Assembly (NCBI RefSeq): GCF_022539315.1
Contig: NC_066316.1
Coordinates: 99,628,179 to 99,692,178, forward strand
Reading direction: 5' to 3'
Source: Serinus canaria
Taxonomy: Eukaryota > Chordata > Aves > Passeriformes > Fringillidae
DNA length: 64,000 bases
Below the pieces are notes generated by a model. It ran no database searches, was not told where the DNA came from, and was given only the letters and a program-made list of their open reading frames with translations. A program made the position numbers and the translations under genes. This document shows, piece after piece, positions 49,603 through 62,193 of this stretch (its first letter is position 1; the number at the start of each line of letters is the position of its first letter).

Positions 49603-52600
49603 TCTGTTGAAAATTGTGTTTTCTTGTCCTTCTCTGTTGATCTGCCTCAATGTGGTGAATTAGCTATATTTTGTATGGTTTGGTTTTTTTTTTTTAGATA
49701 TAGATATCTACATATAGACATGCATGTATAGCACACTGCATCCTTCAGCCAAAAGGCCTTCAGACTTTTTCAACTTTAGCTGGGAACCTGGAACAACGTC
49801 TCAGTTGTTCCCTTCTCTACATGCCTCTAATTCTCCTCCCCTGCACCTCAGCAGGAGATGGCAGAAGGACTGTTGGTCACCTACTCTCCATCCTTATTTG
49901 ATGTTTTTGGGTACCCAGCCTTGGAAGGAATCATGGATTTTCAGCCTTTTCATACTGAAAATCTATGATTCCTGCTTTAAGTCAGCTTTAAGTAAGACTT
50001 TAACAAGAACTGTGCAATCCCCTCACTGAATGAGTGACCATTCCCATTCACAGAGCACATCCAGATTTTTGCTGTGTTTGTGTGAGAAGGGACAACAACA
50101 TGAATTATTCAATTTTGCCACAGAATGAGGAGTCTTATGTATTGAATTATCAACATTTCCCACCAGAAGATGAAAGTTTCCTCAGGATGCTTCCTCTTCA
50201 TGTCGTGACTCTCCTTAGTCTTTGTGATCTTGTGTTTTTTCCTGTGAAAGAAAAAACAAACTGCCTATTTGAAACTACTGTGCCGAGCACATCCACAGCC
50301 AGTGGTCTGTGAAAGTCTGGATGTCCTTGAGCTGCAGTTACTGACACTTTATCTGCTGGCTATGTACATTTACACATTCATGAGGACTTGGATTATGGCT
50401 GCAAACTTGTGACAATACTTCTGTATGTTACTTGATTAATGCTTTGTGCTTTTGCAGAAGTGCTTTCCTTCAGTCTTATTATCATTAAGCTTTTATATTA
50501 TGTGTGCATGTGTGTGTGTATTTGTCCAGTTTTTCCTGTCTTGCTGCCATTACAGTTTATTAATAATTCAGGCTTTTCAAACTACGTTGTACAGAATAAA
50601 TCCCTCCCCCTTTATTTGAAGATGATAAATTAAGCTATTTAAAGAATGACTCATTACAAGTATATATCCTGTTGGTGCCACCACCCTCCTACACGTAATA
50701 ATTATTGAAGTTTGCCATGTTCCACACAGTCAGCACTTTCAGAGCAGGATATCAGTGCTGGTGGCTACAGTGCCTGAATACCTTACTGGCACTGGTTACC
50801 CATGGCAACTAAAATGATCTATTTGTGGTGATAATGGCTTGTTGTTCTGTTTGATAGTTTTGCTGTATTCTTTCCTGTTTCACTTGCAACAGAAATGTAT
50901 AGATTTTAATATTAATTTTGAAAAACAGAACAGTGAACAAAATTTCACTCCTGGTGCTTGTGCAAATATGAAGTAACAGAAATATAACATCATCTCATTG
51001 AAGACTTTAGCACTGTAACAAACACCCCTGGGTCTCGAGTAATGAAATTAAATCATTCTACCTTGTCGATATGTGTTATGTTTTATTGTTTGCTACTAAA
51101 CACTTACCCTGGAGGTTTTGGCAAGTGTAAGAAAGTGGGAGAGCACATCATGATTTCTACTTACCATGTGCCCATTTTTTTCAAATCTTTATTATTTTTT
51201 ATTGTTAAAAAGGGATAGAAGGGAAACTTATTGTTAGTGAAAGCATTTTAAGCAAACTATCGTAAAGGTAGGGAGGAGAATCACTTGCTTCTAATCTGTT
51301 AATACAAATTTATTTGTATATAACACACAATTTGATTTGTAAGCTAATGAACATTTTCCCTGCTACAAGCAGTTGATATTTGGCAAGTATTTTTAACTGG
51401 CAATACTGAACTGCAAATATTTTGGATTGTTCAATCAAACTCAGTGTAACCATGATGTCTTTTGGCAGCTTTTTTATACCATAGCATACTTAAGACCAGA
51501 ATATCTCTCTCTCAGCTGCTGGATACCCAATAAAGGAAAAGAAAGTAGAAATACTAGAATGGCCTTCCCTATACATCACTGGTTAACAGCAAAAGCATGG
51601 CAGCTGGGCAGGACTCTGCCTTTTGGACAGGAGCCCCACACAGCCCCTCATCTCTGGGCAGCTGTGCCAGCTGTGCTAACCCTGCCTGGGAAGAGCCCTT
51701 CATCTCCTCTTTTCTGAAGGTGTCAGATCTGCAAAAAGACATTTTGGTCCCTTCAGCACCTTCCTTCTAGAAAAGAGTCTTACAAGTCATATTGAAGATC
51801 TAAAGCCACTTTTCTCAGAGTGTCAACAGTCAGCAATTTTAGGCATATCTGACTTTGTTTGGAAACTGTGCCACCATTCCATTACCTGCTGAGCCAGCCT
51901 GAGGTTATTTCTGACTTCTTTCCACGAACAAAAAAAAATTCTTTGCATTCAGCCTATGCACCACCCATCCCTTTATCGTGGGAATCAAGTGGATTGCTTA
52001 GACAGTCAGATAAAAACTTTGCTGCGTGTTTTGGATATGTAGGTGTGAATGTATGATTCATTTTGCCTATTGAGGGTCACAGAGTATACTTGGCAGTATC
52101 TCCTTTGAACCAAGGATATAAATCCTGATGCCCTTATACTGCCAAATTTTAGGTAAGAAAGTGGGACTTAATCCAACACTGATCTAAATAAGGTCCTCAA
52201 AATTTGGCCTTATAGTAAATAAGCTGTTTTCTGCTGATTGCAGTCAGGATTCTGGGTAATGATTTGAAAGTATTATTTTCTAGCTAGGCTCACCAATGTT
52301 TCTAATATTCCAAACATCCACAATCCTGAGAAATTTAATTCATCCTTTCACAAGACAGCAATGTAAAATTCAAGAAGCCTACATAGTATTATCCCTGAAA
52401 TAAAAAATATTCTCAGTGTTATTTTTAGTTGGGTGTCCCAGAGAAACCAGCTGTTCCCAGGGAGATAGGAAGCAAACAAAGCATCTTCGAGATGCCTGGG
52501 TAAAATACTTTGTGGTGAAAGTCTGGGTTTCCTTTTTTTGTGGGGAAGGCAGTAATGTTTTGCCATGATATACCTATACTCATGCAATTTCAAGACTAGC

Positions 52601-53374
52601 CTTTCCTCACACATAAAATCACATATTTTACTGACTTTATTATTTTTTTAAGGCTTTAATTCTTTAGTTTAGTAGGAAACTAGTAAATCAGTTCCTCTGT
52701 CAGTTTTTCCAACTTAATAAATAAAATGTGAGGAGTCCAACCTTAGTTGTAGAGAATCTTGTGTTACCAAAACTCATGAAAAACACCACTATTCTGATTT
52801 ACTACCATTTTACACCAATCTTCTTCTCTCTTTGCAGTAGCATGATCAATAGCCTGAAGTGTACAAGAAAAGCCTTATTATACTAAGCTCTATTCTACTC
52901 ACTTTAAACCCAGTGCAATGGTAATTTGATTATGCTGGGGCTGAGATCAATCTAATCTCTGCTGCAGAACACAGATCATCAATTTTGATTTCACTGACCA
53001 AGCATCTTCTCTACTGGGAAGCTTTATGAATGATGGACCACATCAATGAATGCTTACTCTGAGAATTGCTCCATATGTTGTAGCACAGGGATGATTCACC
53101 TCATTCATTCAAGGGCTGCTTCAGTGAAGGGAAAGAATGGTAAGATGGTTGGCTATATATCAGAGTGTTTTTGTTTATTGTAATTTGCAGACTCACTGGG
53201 TGTGGTATTTCTGTGTACTGGGTATCCCAGTGAAACAGGATGTGGTCACTAACACCCAGATCTTTGGGGAAACTAGCAGCACTGTACAGACTCTGGGGAA
53301 TGCAGATTTTAGTGTCACTCTTATAAGTTGTGATTCTTAAGAAAGAAGATTTTTAAAGAAAGCAGTTTTGCAGA
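49603..53374. other. Unique non-coding DNA
   Basis: No gene or mobile element recognised. It contains the hairpin at 49926-49973. Frames up to about 101 codons are unsupported. A slightly GC-richer patch lies at 51590-51710. Confidence 0.55.
49926..49973 (+). repeat. Strong hairpin, 19-bp arms, 10-base loop
   Basis: AGGAATCATGGATTTTCAG (49926-49944) pairs with CTGAAAATCTATGATTCCT (49955-49973), with a single non-Watson-Crick position that is a G-U wobble in top-strand RNA. The loop is ccttttcata. It does not coincide with any retroelement edge. The 48-base length is shorter than usual for a pre-miRNA stem-loop. Confidence 0.9.
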
Positions 53375-53993
53375 AAAAGCCCTGTGAGCCCTGGTCATCA
53401 GCAAACTGTGCAGGAATCAGCAAGGTGACTTTGTAGCAAGGGAAGCCATCTACATCCTGGTCTGCATCAGGGTGGAACCAACAGCTCCAGAGCACTGATC
53501 CTGCCCTGCTGTTTGGCACATGTGAGACCACATTTGGATATTTTGTCCTTTCTGCAGCTCCTCGAGAAGACGGTTCCCATCATGTATCAATGCAGTAACA
53601 GACCATCCAGCTGGATCACAGAGTACAGCAGAACAGCTTGGGGAATGGGGTTTGTTTAGCCTTAGGAAGAGATGGCCGAGGGGGATCCTCCTGCTCTCTG
53701 TAACAGCCTATTAGGAGCATGTAAAAAGGACAGAGCCAGAGGTGCAGACTGGGAGGAGGAGAGGCAGCAGTTACCAGCTGTAATACAGGAAATTCCTACC
53801 TGATAGAAGGGAAACTTAAAAGGAGGGTAGTCAAATTTGGAGCAGGTTGCTCAGAGAGGGAGCCCCATCCTTGGAAACAACCTCACCTTAGGTATGTGGG
53901 GCCCTAAGGACCCTGCTGTCCTGGACTTGGTAGGAATAAGAAATCAGAGTGGCCCAGGGTCCCTCCCTCCCAGCCTTTACGATGCTGTGATTG
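53375..53993 (+). mobile_element. CR1 LINE retrotransposon, 5'-truncated and degraded
   Basis: A second long CR1 3' fragment in the same orientation as the one at 1271-2011. Landmarks: 'catcctggtctgcatcaggg' near 53454, 'actgatcctgccctgctgtt' near 53494, 'gtgagaccacatttggatat' near 53521, 'gtttagccttaggaagagat' near 53654, 'ttcctacctgatagaaggga' in the position of the family's 'ggatattaggaa' segment, 'ggagcaggttgctcagagag' near 53841, 'ccatccttggaaacaacctc' near 53867, and an eroded 3' end 'tttacgatgctgtgattg'. It corresponds to the end of the reverse transcriptase ORF and 3' UTR. No open frame of useful length survives. Wording differs from the first copy, suggesting another CR1 subfamily. 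Confidence 0.85.
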
Positions 53994-56900
53994 TCGCATA
54001 AATTGTTGTGTTTTACTGCAGGGATCATGTGCTCATTTCGCATCACAAACATTAATCACAGCTCAGGGCCTTTCACAAGACTGAATAACACTGTCTCCCA
54101 AGCTGACTTGTGTTATACTTTCCATCCTTTCACCAATCTACATATCTTAGTCCACACCTGCACCAGGTAACTAAGCAGTTGCAGGCCATGCTCTGTCCCT
54201 GAGCCCAGCTGCTGTGCTTGGCAGCTGCACCCTAGATCTCTTAGCCTCCAGAACTGGCTGATGCCACCTGTGCTTCCCTTTGTCAACTTTTGGCCTGTGC
54301 TGGCTCCTGAGTCATGTCTAGGTGTTGTTTGACTTAGTACAAGTTGGCCTCTGCCAAAACTGTGCAAGAGTCAAGATAACAATAGCAGAAATGACCATTT
54401 CCCATCACCTGTGTCTTAAACGGTATAATTTTTTAAAAACTTGACTTCTCTAGGTTGGTGTGCAAGGAAGGATGAGGCCTTCCTTTTTTACAGCTTGAAA
54501 GAGAGAGACATCTACTGTAAACGATGCTCAGGGAAAAAAAAAGCTCACCCACCACACAAAACTGACATGGGCATCTCTGGTAATTTGTTGTGTTTGTGTG
54601 ATTGGTTTTTTTTCAAGCAAACAGATGCACATTGGTAAGGGAGTCTCTGTAAATATTGTCCTTTCAGATTTTTTCTTTATCTTGCTTTCCCTTTTATTCT
54701 ACCTATAGAACACTGCTTGAATCAGAAACACAGCATGGTTAACATCCAAGTTATGTAATTATTCAGGTTGCTAAAATATACAGAAGGTGACCTACAGAGA
54801 GATACTTGTAGACTAAATGGTTATTTCAGTGTTTCTCATATACACAGCTGACACTGCATTTCACAATACTGAATTCTAGAGGAAGAAACTGAAAATTGTT
54901 ACTCCGACACCACTATGATTTCACATTGCTGCTAAACTGACAGAGAGATGGTAAAGAAGTAAATATAGCAAAGCTCATCATGTTTTGGGAGACATTATTA
55001 AATTAAGCTGCAACTTGAGCAATAATTAATTATTGCAATGAGGAAGATATGGGGTGGAGATCTCAAAACAACTCAGCATCAGTCTGACTTTGTTCCAATT
55101 GAAGTCAAATTGACTAGCTCCCAGTGACGTCAATGGGAGCAGAGCTAGATCAGAACTGAGTATTTCTGACAGCCCAGTCTCTAATATGTGCTGACCCAAA
55201 TTGTCAGGAATCATTTGTGGTTTCAGGCTTCCAGCATGAGGCTACATCATAAGGTTCATCTTCTGGAACAGGTGTTCAACCTGGAGATAACCAGGTACAG
55301 TACGTCACATAGCCAAAAGTCACAAATCAAATTTGAGCAGTGAAACCTTAGCAAACTATTTGCTATGGTATTGCCCAGTATCTGAGATAAATTGAAGTTA
55401 TTTTTGTGTTCAGTTCAAGGAACTGAAATGGTTTGATTTTCAATGGCTTTCAACAATGTATTTTGTTTCAATTCTTTCATTTTTTTCATGGAACATTACA
55501 ATTTCTGCAGAATTTTCTTTTTATTTTGAAGTGATTTTTCTTAGAAAAACTCCCAAGCAGCTTTATAAATTAGTCATGCTCAATTATGGCAAGGAATATC
55601 AACATGTATTGCAAATGCCCTTGAAGTGCCCATGGAGAATAAGCTATTCTTAAAGCAAGTAAATGTTTTGCTCCTTTCATTGCAGTAGCATTCAACATAT
55701 ACCAGATAGTAGCCAGCATCAGGGGCTGTTATGATTCCTTCCCTGCACGTTATCTAGCCATAGCAGATCTCCTCTTCCCAGTTTTTGCAGATTTACTCTT
55801 TCAGTTTTCAGCTGGACTTTGCACTTCATTTTCAGCCAGTGTAAATGGGCTAATCCAACCCTGGCCTCCTATGTGTAAAATATCTTGGGTTTTGTTCTCA
55901 TTTAGAATCTGTGCTCTAGTACAGTGTCCCACTGAATCTCCTGGCAGTCACAAGAATAGATAGACAAAGGAAGCAAGGTGCACAGCACAGTACTCCATGG
56001 AGGCTTTGAAAAAAGCTCTACACACCAGCACTTGCATCCCTTGACAAGGTCCAGAAAAACCTCTGCTATAGCCCATCTCCAGACTCCTGCTCCAAAGAAT
56101 GATCCATGCAAATCTTAAACCCTCAAGCCATAACCATGAAATAATAATTATGTTAAGCAGCTGATGTCCATGCTATATTGCCCTCTCATGTGAGATACAA
56201 GTTTCAAATGAGGAATTGCATTTACAGTAGGGGAGAGTCCATTGTCCTTCTGCCAATCTAGCAAACATGGAAGAATTTTTCCCATCTAATGAATTTGTTA
56301 ACCTTACTGTTAGATGTGTTTCAACTTTGTTTTTACTTGAATAAGAAAACAGGTTACTGATATGACAACGTTTCCTAGCCCTGTGACTCTTCTAAATGCC
56401 AGTCAAACAATGTGTATTATAGGTGCAAGATTGATAAGATTCTCTCTGGATAGTTTTGGAGCTCTTATAGTGTCCCACAAAAAGGTTTTTGATCTTTCCA
56501 AAAAGCAGTTTTATCTACAAAGCATGTAGCAGCTCAAACAGCAGAGGGTGCTTTGTAAGCAAATACAAAACACTTGATCTAAAATTATTGCAGTAGATAG
56601 ATCCTGCAGCTGTGCGGATGCTTTACTACCCATTCTACTCATGAAGTGGCAGATTCGATGGCTCACTGCTTATTAGAATTGTTTCAGACACTCTAATAAA
56701 TCTCCTGTGAAAACCACCCCCAAAATTCTACATGCAAGGGATAAAATTCTACATATGCAGGATAGCTCCATGTTTTTAAATAAGGTGAACAATATGCTAT
56801 GAAATAATGCATTATTCATAGATGCATACTGTTTTAAGACCTTAATAAAGAATTTGATTAATAGTCCAGGCACGTGCCTTGCATATTTATACCCTGGTAT

Positions 56901-57074
56901 GCATACAAATGTAATGTATAGCATTGGATAATTGTAATATCCTCTTGTCTTTTATGCTTTTTAAGCACTTATGATGCAGAGCAGTTAGGTTAAATTGCAA
57001 AACAAAGCCAAGCACAGCAAATTGTTATCAATCTGCAAAGGATGTTGGTCATCCTTTAAAGGGAGCTCTGTTAC
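53994..57074. other. Unique non-coding DNA
   Basis: No gene, RNA or named repeat seen. Open frames reach about 84 codons and are unsupported. Confidence 0.55.
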
Positions 57075-57194
57075 ATAGAATCAGAGACTCCATATACTGA
57101 GTTTGAAGGGACCCTCAAGGATCATTGAAGTGAAACTCATCCTGGCCCTGCACAGGATGGCCCCAAGAATCATACAGTATGCCTGAGAGTGCTG
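57075..57194 (-). mobile_element. Short CR1 fragment, reverse orientation
   Basis: The left edge 'atagaatcagagactc' followed by 'gagtttgaagggaccctcaa', 'ggatcattgaagtgaaactc', 'atcctggccctgcacagg' and 'tgcctgagagtgctg' is the complement of a CR1 3' terminus, so the element's 3' end points left. It includes the 'agaatca' remnant of the terminal octamer repeats. It has no coding potential. Confidence 0.88.
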
Positions 57195-58802
57195 ATTTGG
57201 AATCTGCCAAAAAAATGAACAGGACTTTCACCTCCTTAACATTGCACAGTCTGTCTCCATTGTGTTTCACTTCCAACAAGGGAAAGGGAAGTTTGGTGCT
57301 GAGCAGTGAAAAGAATGGCAATACTTTCAGGCATGGAGGCAAACAGGTGGGAAAAGAAAGATAGTGAGGGAACCATTAGACCTTCAGTGCTAACATTTAT
57401 TACCATTTTTCAATTCTGAATTTTGTAGTTTTGGAACTATGATGACTTTAATTAGCTGATGATCTCATCCAAAATTTGGAAGGAAATGTGGAAGAAAGTT
57501 GTATCTGGTCCCATCCATTTCACCTTGCTACAGTGACAGAGTGAGGGGATGGTAAGTTGAAGTAAAGAGAATGAAAAGAAAAACAGAAGTCTTCAAAGAC
57601 CTGAAGGAGTCTGTTTCAGAGGTATCACTACAGAACAGAATCACACGAGTAGAAAAGATTGGATGAGGAGAGAGGAACAAAGGTATTGTGACAGAATTAC
57701 TATTTGGTAGAGCCCTTAGAAGACCTAAATAACCAAATTCACTCAGGATTTCATTGAGGGAAAAGCAGTTATTGAGTTAGAAGGTGCTCCACAGAGTATA
57801 GAGAAATTCCAAGATATGAGCTTTCTCACATCCAAACTTTTTAAGCTAAAGACTCCACTCATAATTTCACATTTTGATTTCTTTCACACTTTGCCTTACA
57901 AGACCCTTTCTTAAAAGATCCTTTCCCCCTTCTTCAATTTCTGCAACTGAATTTTCATTGAGATGCAACTTCTGTCTCTACATGCCATGACTACATCAAG
58001 ACCCCTTAGTTCTAGGACAGGTTCAGGGCTAGAGTGGACCATGTAGATCATAATTTGTTTGACTTCTGTCAGGAACACATTCTCAGCACTACAGGCCTGA
58101 ATTTTCAACTGTATCTTGCTTTTCCTGAAGTGATAATAAAGGCCTTCAACCCCCCAGCTTCAGTCATTCCATTAGCAGCTCTTCTTCATGAATAAAACTT
58201 TGCTATGTTTTTGTAGTCTGAACTTGCCATATTTTCTCAGTCATCTATTGGCAGAAAACTCTTCCAATTAGGTCCTCATAATACACAATGAAGCAACTTT
58301 TTAATATATAGTTTAAAATGAGGCAGGTAAGAGATCTAACTCTTCCATTGTAGACATTTTCATGTGTGTAAAAAAAAAGTTTATATCTCTTTTTGATTTT
58401 TTTTTTTTTGGTTAAGCATAAGTTTTGAGACGCACCGTCTCAAGCATTGTACCAATACCATTTCCTTGCTATTTTTATTTCCTAGTAATAAGGTATCTTC
58501 TGCATTGAACTCCAGAGGACATGAGTAATGGGAAAGGAGAAGCAGCAGAAAGTGGTTCTGTTATAAACAGCAATAGAAGTCAATACATAGATTTGTCCTG
58601 TCAGTAGACAGGGCTACAAGTCACTTTAGAGATGAACACTGAGTACAAAAACTTGGGAAAGTTTCAAACTGAGAGAGCAAATACGGACTAAAATGAGAGG
58701 GAGGATAGAGCACTGAGTCTATATTGTGGTGGTGGTGGTGCAAGGACATCATCATAGAAGAGACCATGAGTAAAAAGGAGGCATTATGGCGAGGGGTTAA
58801 AA
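57195..58802. other. Unique AT-rich non-coding DNA
   Basis: No gene seen. It contains a T run (58397-58409), an 8-bp hairpin (58425-58443) and a (GTG)5 run (58726-58740) that produces a spurious His run on the opposite strand. Confidence 0.55.
58425..58443. repeat. Short perfect hairpin with CpG-containing stem
   Basis: TTGAGACG (58425-58432) and CGTCTCAA (58436-58443) flank the loop cac. Both arms keep a CpG, which is uncommon in this neighbourhood. It lies just after a T run and 'ggttaagcataag'. Confidence 0.85.
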
Positions 58803-58857
58803 CTGTATGATCCTTAAGGTCCTTTCCAACCAGGCCATTCTGGAATTGTATGATCCT
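58803..58857 (+). mobile_element. Very short CR1 3'-end fragment
   Basis: 'ctgtatgatccttaaggtcc' followed by 'tttccaaccaggccattctg' and 'gaattgtatgatcct' is the terminal ~55 bases of a CR1 element, including its end octamers in eroded form. The left boundary is unclear. Confidence 0.8.
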
Positions 58858-60725
58858 ATTTTTACAGTAAAAGGTGATTACAGCTCTCAAAAATACTGTG
58901 ATAGAGGAGGAGGAGGAAAGACAAGGAAAAGAAGAGTTAGGGAGGTGAGTGATGGCCTGAATGGCAATGGGAGGGGGGAAGCAGTGGGAGACAAAGACAG
59001 AGGAAGAAGCTTGTTATGGCAGGAGTCACCAGATGGCATTGTTACATGTAATCTTAATGGTTATTTTCCTTGGCATGCAAACAAGTTTTTGTTTCAAGAA
59101 AAATACCTGATCTTTTAACTCATAAATGTCTACAGAGGAGTCATAACAAGCAGCTGAGCAAAACACAGTTTTAGAGATGGAAACTCTGTAGGATCTAGAC
59201 AAGAAGGTTTTATTTTAAAGTAAAAACAACAAAAAAAAATTAACATTACTAGCTCGTCATGTTGACTTTGTTGATCCGTGACTGATGTGTAGACAGAGGA
59301 ACTGAGCAAGAGCTGCAAGCAAATCCAACTTCTATTTTTTTTTTAAGCAGTGAGATAATCTGTAAGGCCCTGACAGCTCCTATCCTTCAGCAGAAAAGCA
59401 ATCTGATGATATCAGGAAGGACGTAAGGTCTGAAGACAAGAATCAAGTAAATGGAAGAAAGGACTATGAAGTGGAAAAATAGAAACATTGGAAAAGAACA
59501 GGGAAAACATTAGATACAATCAATGGGTAGTGAAGCATATCTGCAAGTCAAGACAGTCGATAGCACATCAAATACAAAACAAGGAAAACAGCACAAAATA
59601 CCATGTAGAAGAGATGTGTAGCCAAAATGATGTAGGTACAACATTAGACTGGATTTTTTTCAGTCTATTCTAAAAATGCTAGCATGTTTAAGTTACACAA
59701 ACTGCACTAGAAATGAGGACTTATGGAGTAGATCATTGCTGGGGCTGGGAAAGAGTAGAGGGTACAGCAAATCCACAACACATGCTACTTGCATTGCTGC
59801 TGAATGGCAACAATTGGCTTCTATTTACAACACAAAACCATTGCATTTATTACTACTTCTGTCTAGTGTTCAAGACTAATTCAGGGCTTCTTCCTTCCCA
59901 GTTCTTGGGCATTAGTCCAGTGTTAGGTTTGAATTCTCTAAATAAGAAACCCAAACCAAACAAATGGCTTTTAAACTACTGCCCTCTTTCCAGAGAGCAA
60001 AATCCTTAATGGAGTCCAAGAGATGGTCTCTGAAGCACACTGCTTACTATTCAAAAGGAAGCTGGGGAGAGAAGATGTAAACAAGTGCCCAAGTACCCAC
60101 TCTTCTTGGAGTAGAACAGGCACTGCATGCTCATTCCTCTTTCCCAAGACCTGACCTTTATAACTCAAATGGCAAAACAAAGCCTAAGAGTTCTTCATAG
60201 CCTTGAGTACTCATGGCAGCTTGTCTGTCACAGCTTAAGTTTGTCTTGCAGAAAGGACACTTCAAACCCCTTTACATTCTTCTTCAGTAAAAATAAATTC
60301 TACTTAATTGCATATGGTAGTAAAAATCCTTCTGGGTGAAATTCTGAACCCCCTGGCATCAGATTTCTGACCTCCTTTTTCCTCAGTGAGCAGCCTCAGT
60401 TCTGAGCTCGAGTTGTAGCACAGAATTGTCCCAGGTGGAAAAAAAGTTGATAAACTGGGAACCAAAAGGGTGATTCCTAGCAAGGCAAAGTCAGCTAAGC
60501 TCTAGAGCTGCTTTGGTGGCACCTTTCCAGGGTGATGTCCTGAAGCAGACTGTGTAGTATGGGTACAGCTAGTTCCAGAAGAGAGGCTGTGGAGACAGCC
60601 TTGAATTCCCTCAGCAGCACTTCATCTCCCACCATAGCTTCACTGGTCTTTCAGCCCATTAAGGCTCAAATCACTCTTACCCTAAAGATCTAAAGATTTC
60701 AACCAAAAAACTGCACAGCAGTGGG

Positions 60726-60745
60726 AAAAAAAAAAAAAAAAAAAA
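60726..60745 (+). repeat. Poly(A) run
   Basis: Twenty consecutive A residues. The sequence to the left (about 60400-60720) was considered as a possible retrocopy but no parent transcript is recognisable. Confidence 0.97.
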
Positions 60746-62144
60746 GTAGCTGGTAGTTGAAAACAGGATTGAAAAACAAGGAAGAAAAAGTACATTTTAG
60801 GGAGTTTGAGTTATTTCAGATAATGATCCTTTGGAAGATGAAAACATACTTGATAAGGAGAGAAGGACAATGCAGATTCCCCCGACTGCTCTTAGGTGAC
60901 ACAGGCTACCTTTGCTGGGATTCCATACTGTTCTGCATCTCAACTTCTCCTGTAAAAAGGAGGACTATTCTGTGTTCGGCCAGGTCTTACAGCCACCTCC
61001 ACACCTGTTTCCTATCCTCAGTCCTCTTCCTCTTGCAGTCATTGCATAAAGAACTTTTTAGGAACATACCCAACCTCTACAAAATCCCAGACCCAACCCA
61101 GACTAATCTTATCTGGCTTCAGAGCCAGCTATTCAGATGTGCCTAGACCTCTTTCCCACTCTACCCCAGGAGCCTTTCCAGAACTACCTGTTCTTTGAAG
61201 GGCCATGTTTTTAAATAGCACTAGCTATTTTCAGCTAATCAGGGCCTGCTCTACTTAAAAGCATATTACACCTGCTGGTATTTAAAGTAAATTTAAAAAA
61301 GGAAACAAAGCACTAATACATGCCTCTGCCCATCTGTTCTCACATCCACTTGGACTCATGGACCATTTATCTCTAACGAAATAAGTAAGCTATCTTGTTA
61401 ACACAGAAGACTAAAAAGAACTATATTATACTTGGAAGATCTCTTTAAATGGAAAACATTTTTAACACTGTAATAAACTGGTCCTTCAGTGAAATTTTTG
61501 AACAGCACTTTATATTTCTGTACTAGTACTTTTCTAGGTCTGAATTCCGTGTCTTCACATTTTTGCTCTGTTTGGTTTAGCTGATCCCAGTTACGTAATT
61601 GCTCTCTTTAGTCAGTAAACTTAAAGGCCAGTATATCATAATATCAAAACCAGGATTATATCATGTGAATGGGCAACATAACCAACTAATGTGCTTTGCA
61701 TCTGACTAGTTCCTCTCCACAGCCTATCTGTCCTGTGACTTTCATCTCACTGATACAAGTCAGAAGAGAGGCATCTGTGCCACCACTCTGATTTAATGCT
61801 TTAAGATATCCTTAGTTCCCAAGAAAGGAAAGTTTTTCAGTTTACTGGAAACTGGGGAAACGTGATATATAAAAAAAATACAAGGGAAAAAACAAGGAAT
61901 AATGGTTGCTAGGAAATTCAGTGGAGTCAACAGGTATGATCATGTTCTTTCAGCCCTCAAAAATGTATTTGAATCAAGTACTGGATCACTTCCAAACTAA
62001 GTAATAGTAGCAGGGTAATACAGGTATACACCTTCTATACATTGTAGAGATCACTTCCATTGCGTATGGTCCAGGATGTACAAGGACAAAAAAGACTTTG
62101 TTTCCAAAAATAAAAATGACAAATGTATATTTTTAAAGAAATAT

Positions 62145-62193
62145 AAAGAAGTATAACAGTAAAAACTTTTAAAGAAGTATAACAGTAAAAACT
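62145..62193 (+). repeat. 23-bp direct repeat with 26-bp period
   Basis: The unit 'aaagaagtataacagtaaaa' plus 'act' occurs at 62145-62167 and again, identical, at 62171-62193, separated by ttt. An 'aaagaaatat' fragment just before it (from 62135) may be a partial third copy. Confidence 0.92.

Noticed and set aside
58726..58740. (GTG)5 giving a His run in an antisense frame
   Set aside because: A five-unit trinucleotide repeat in an unsupported 89-codon frame; no metal-binding protein context.
60757..61146. 129-codon open frame following a poly(A) run
   Set aside because: I considered a retrocopy, but the A run precedes it, there is no parent protein I can name, and no second signal supports it.
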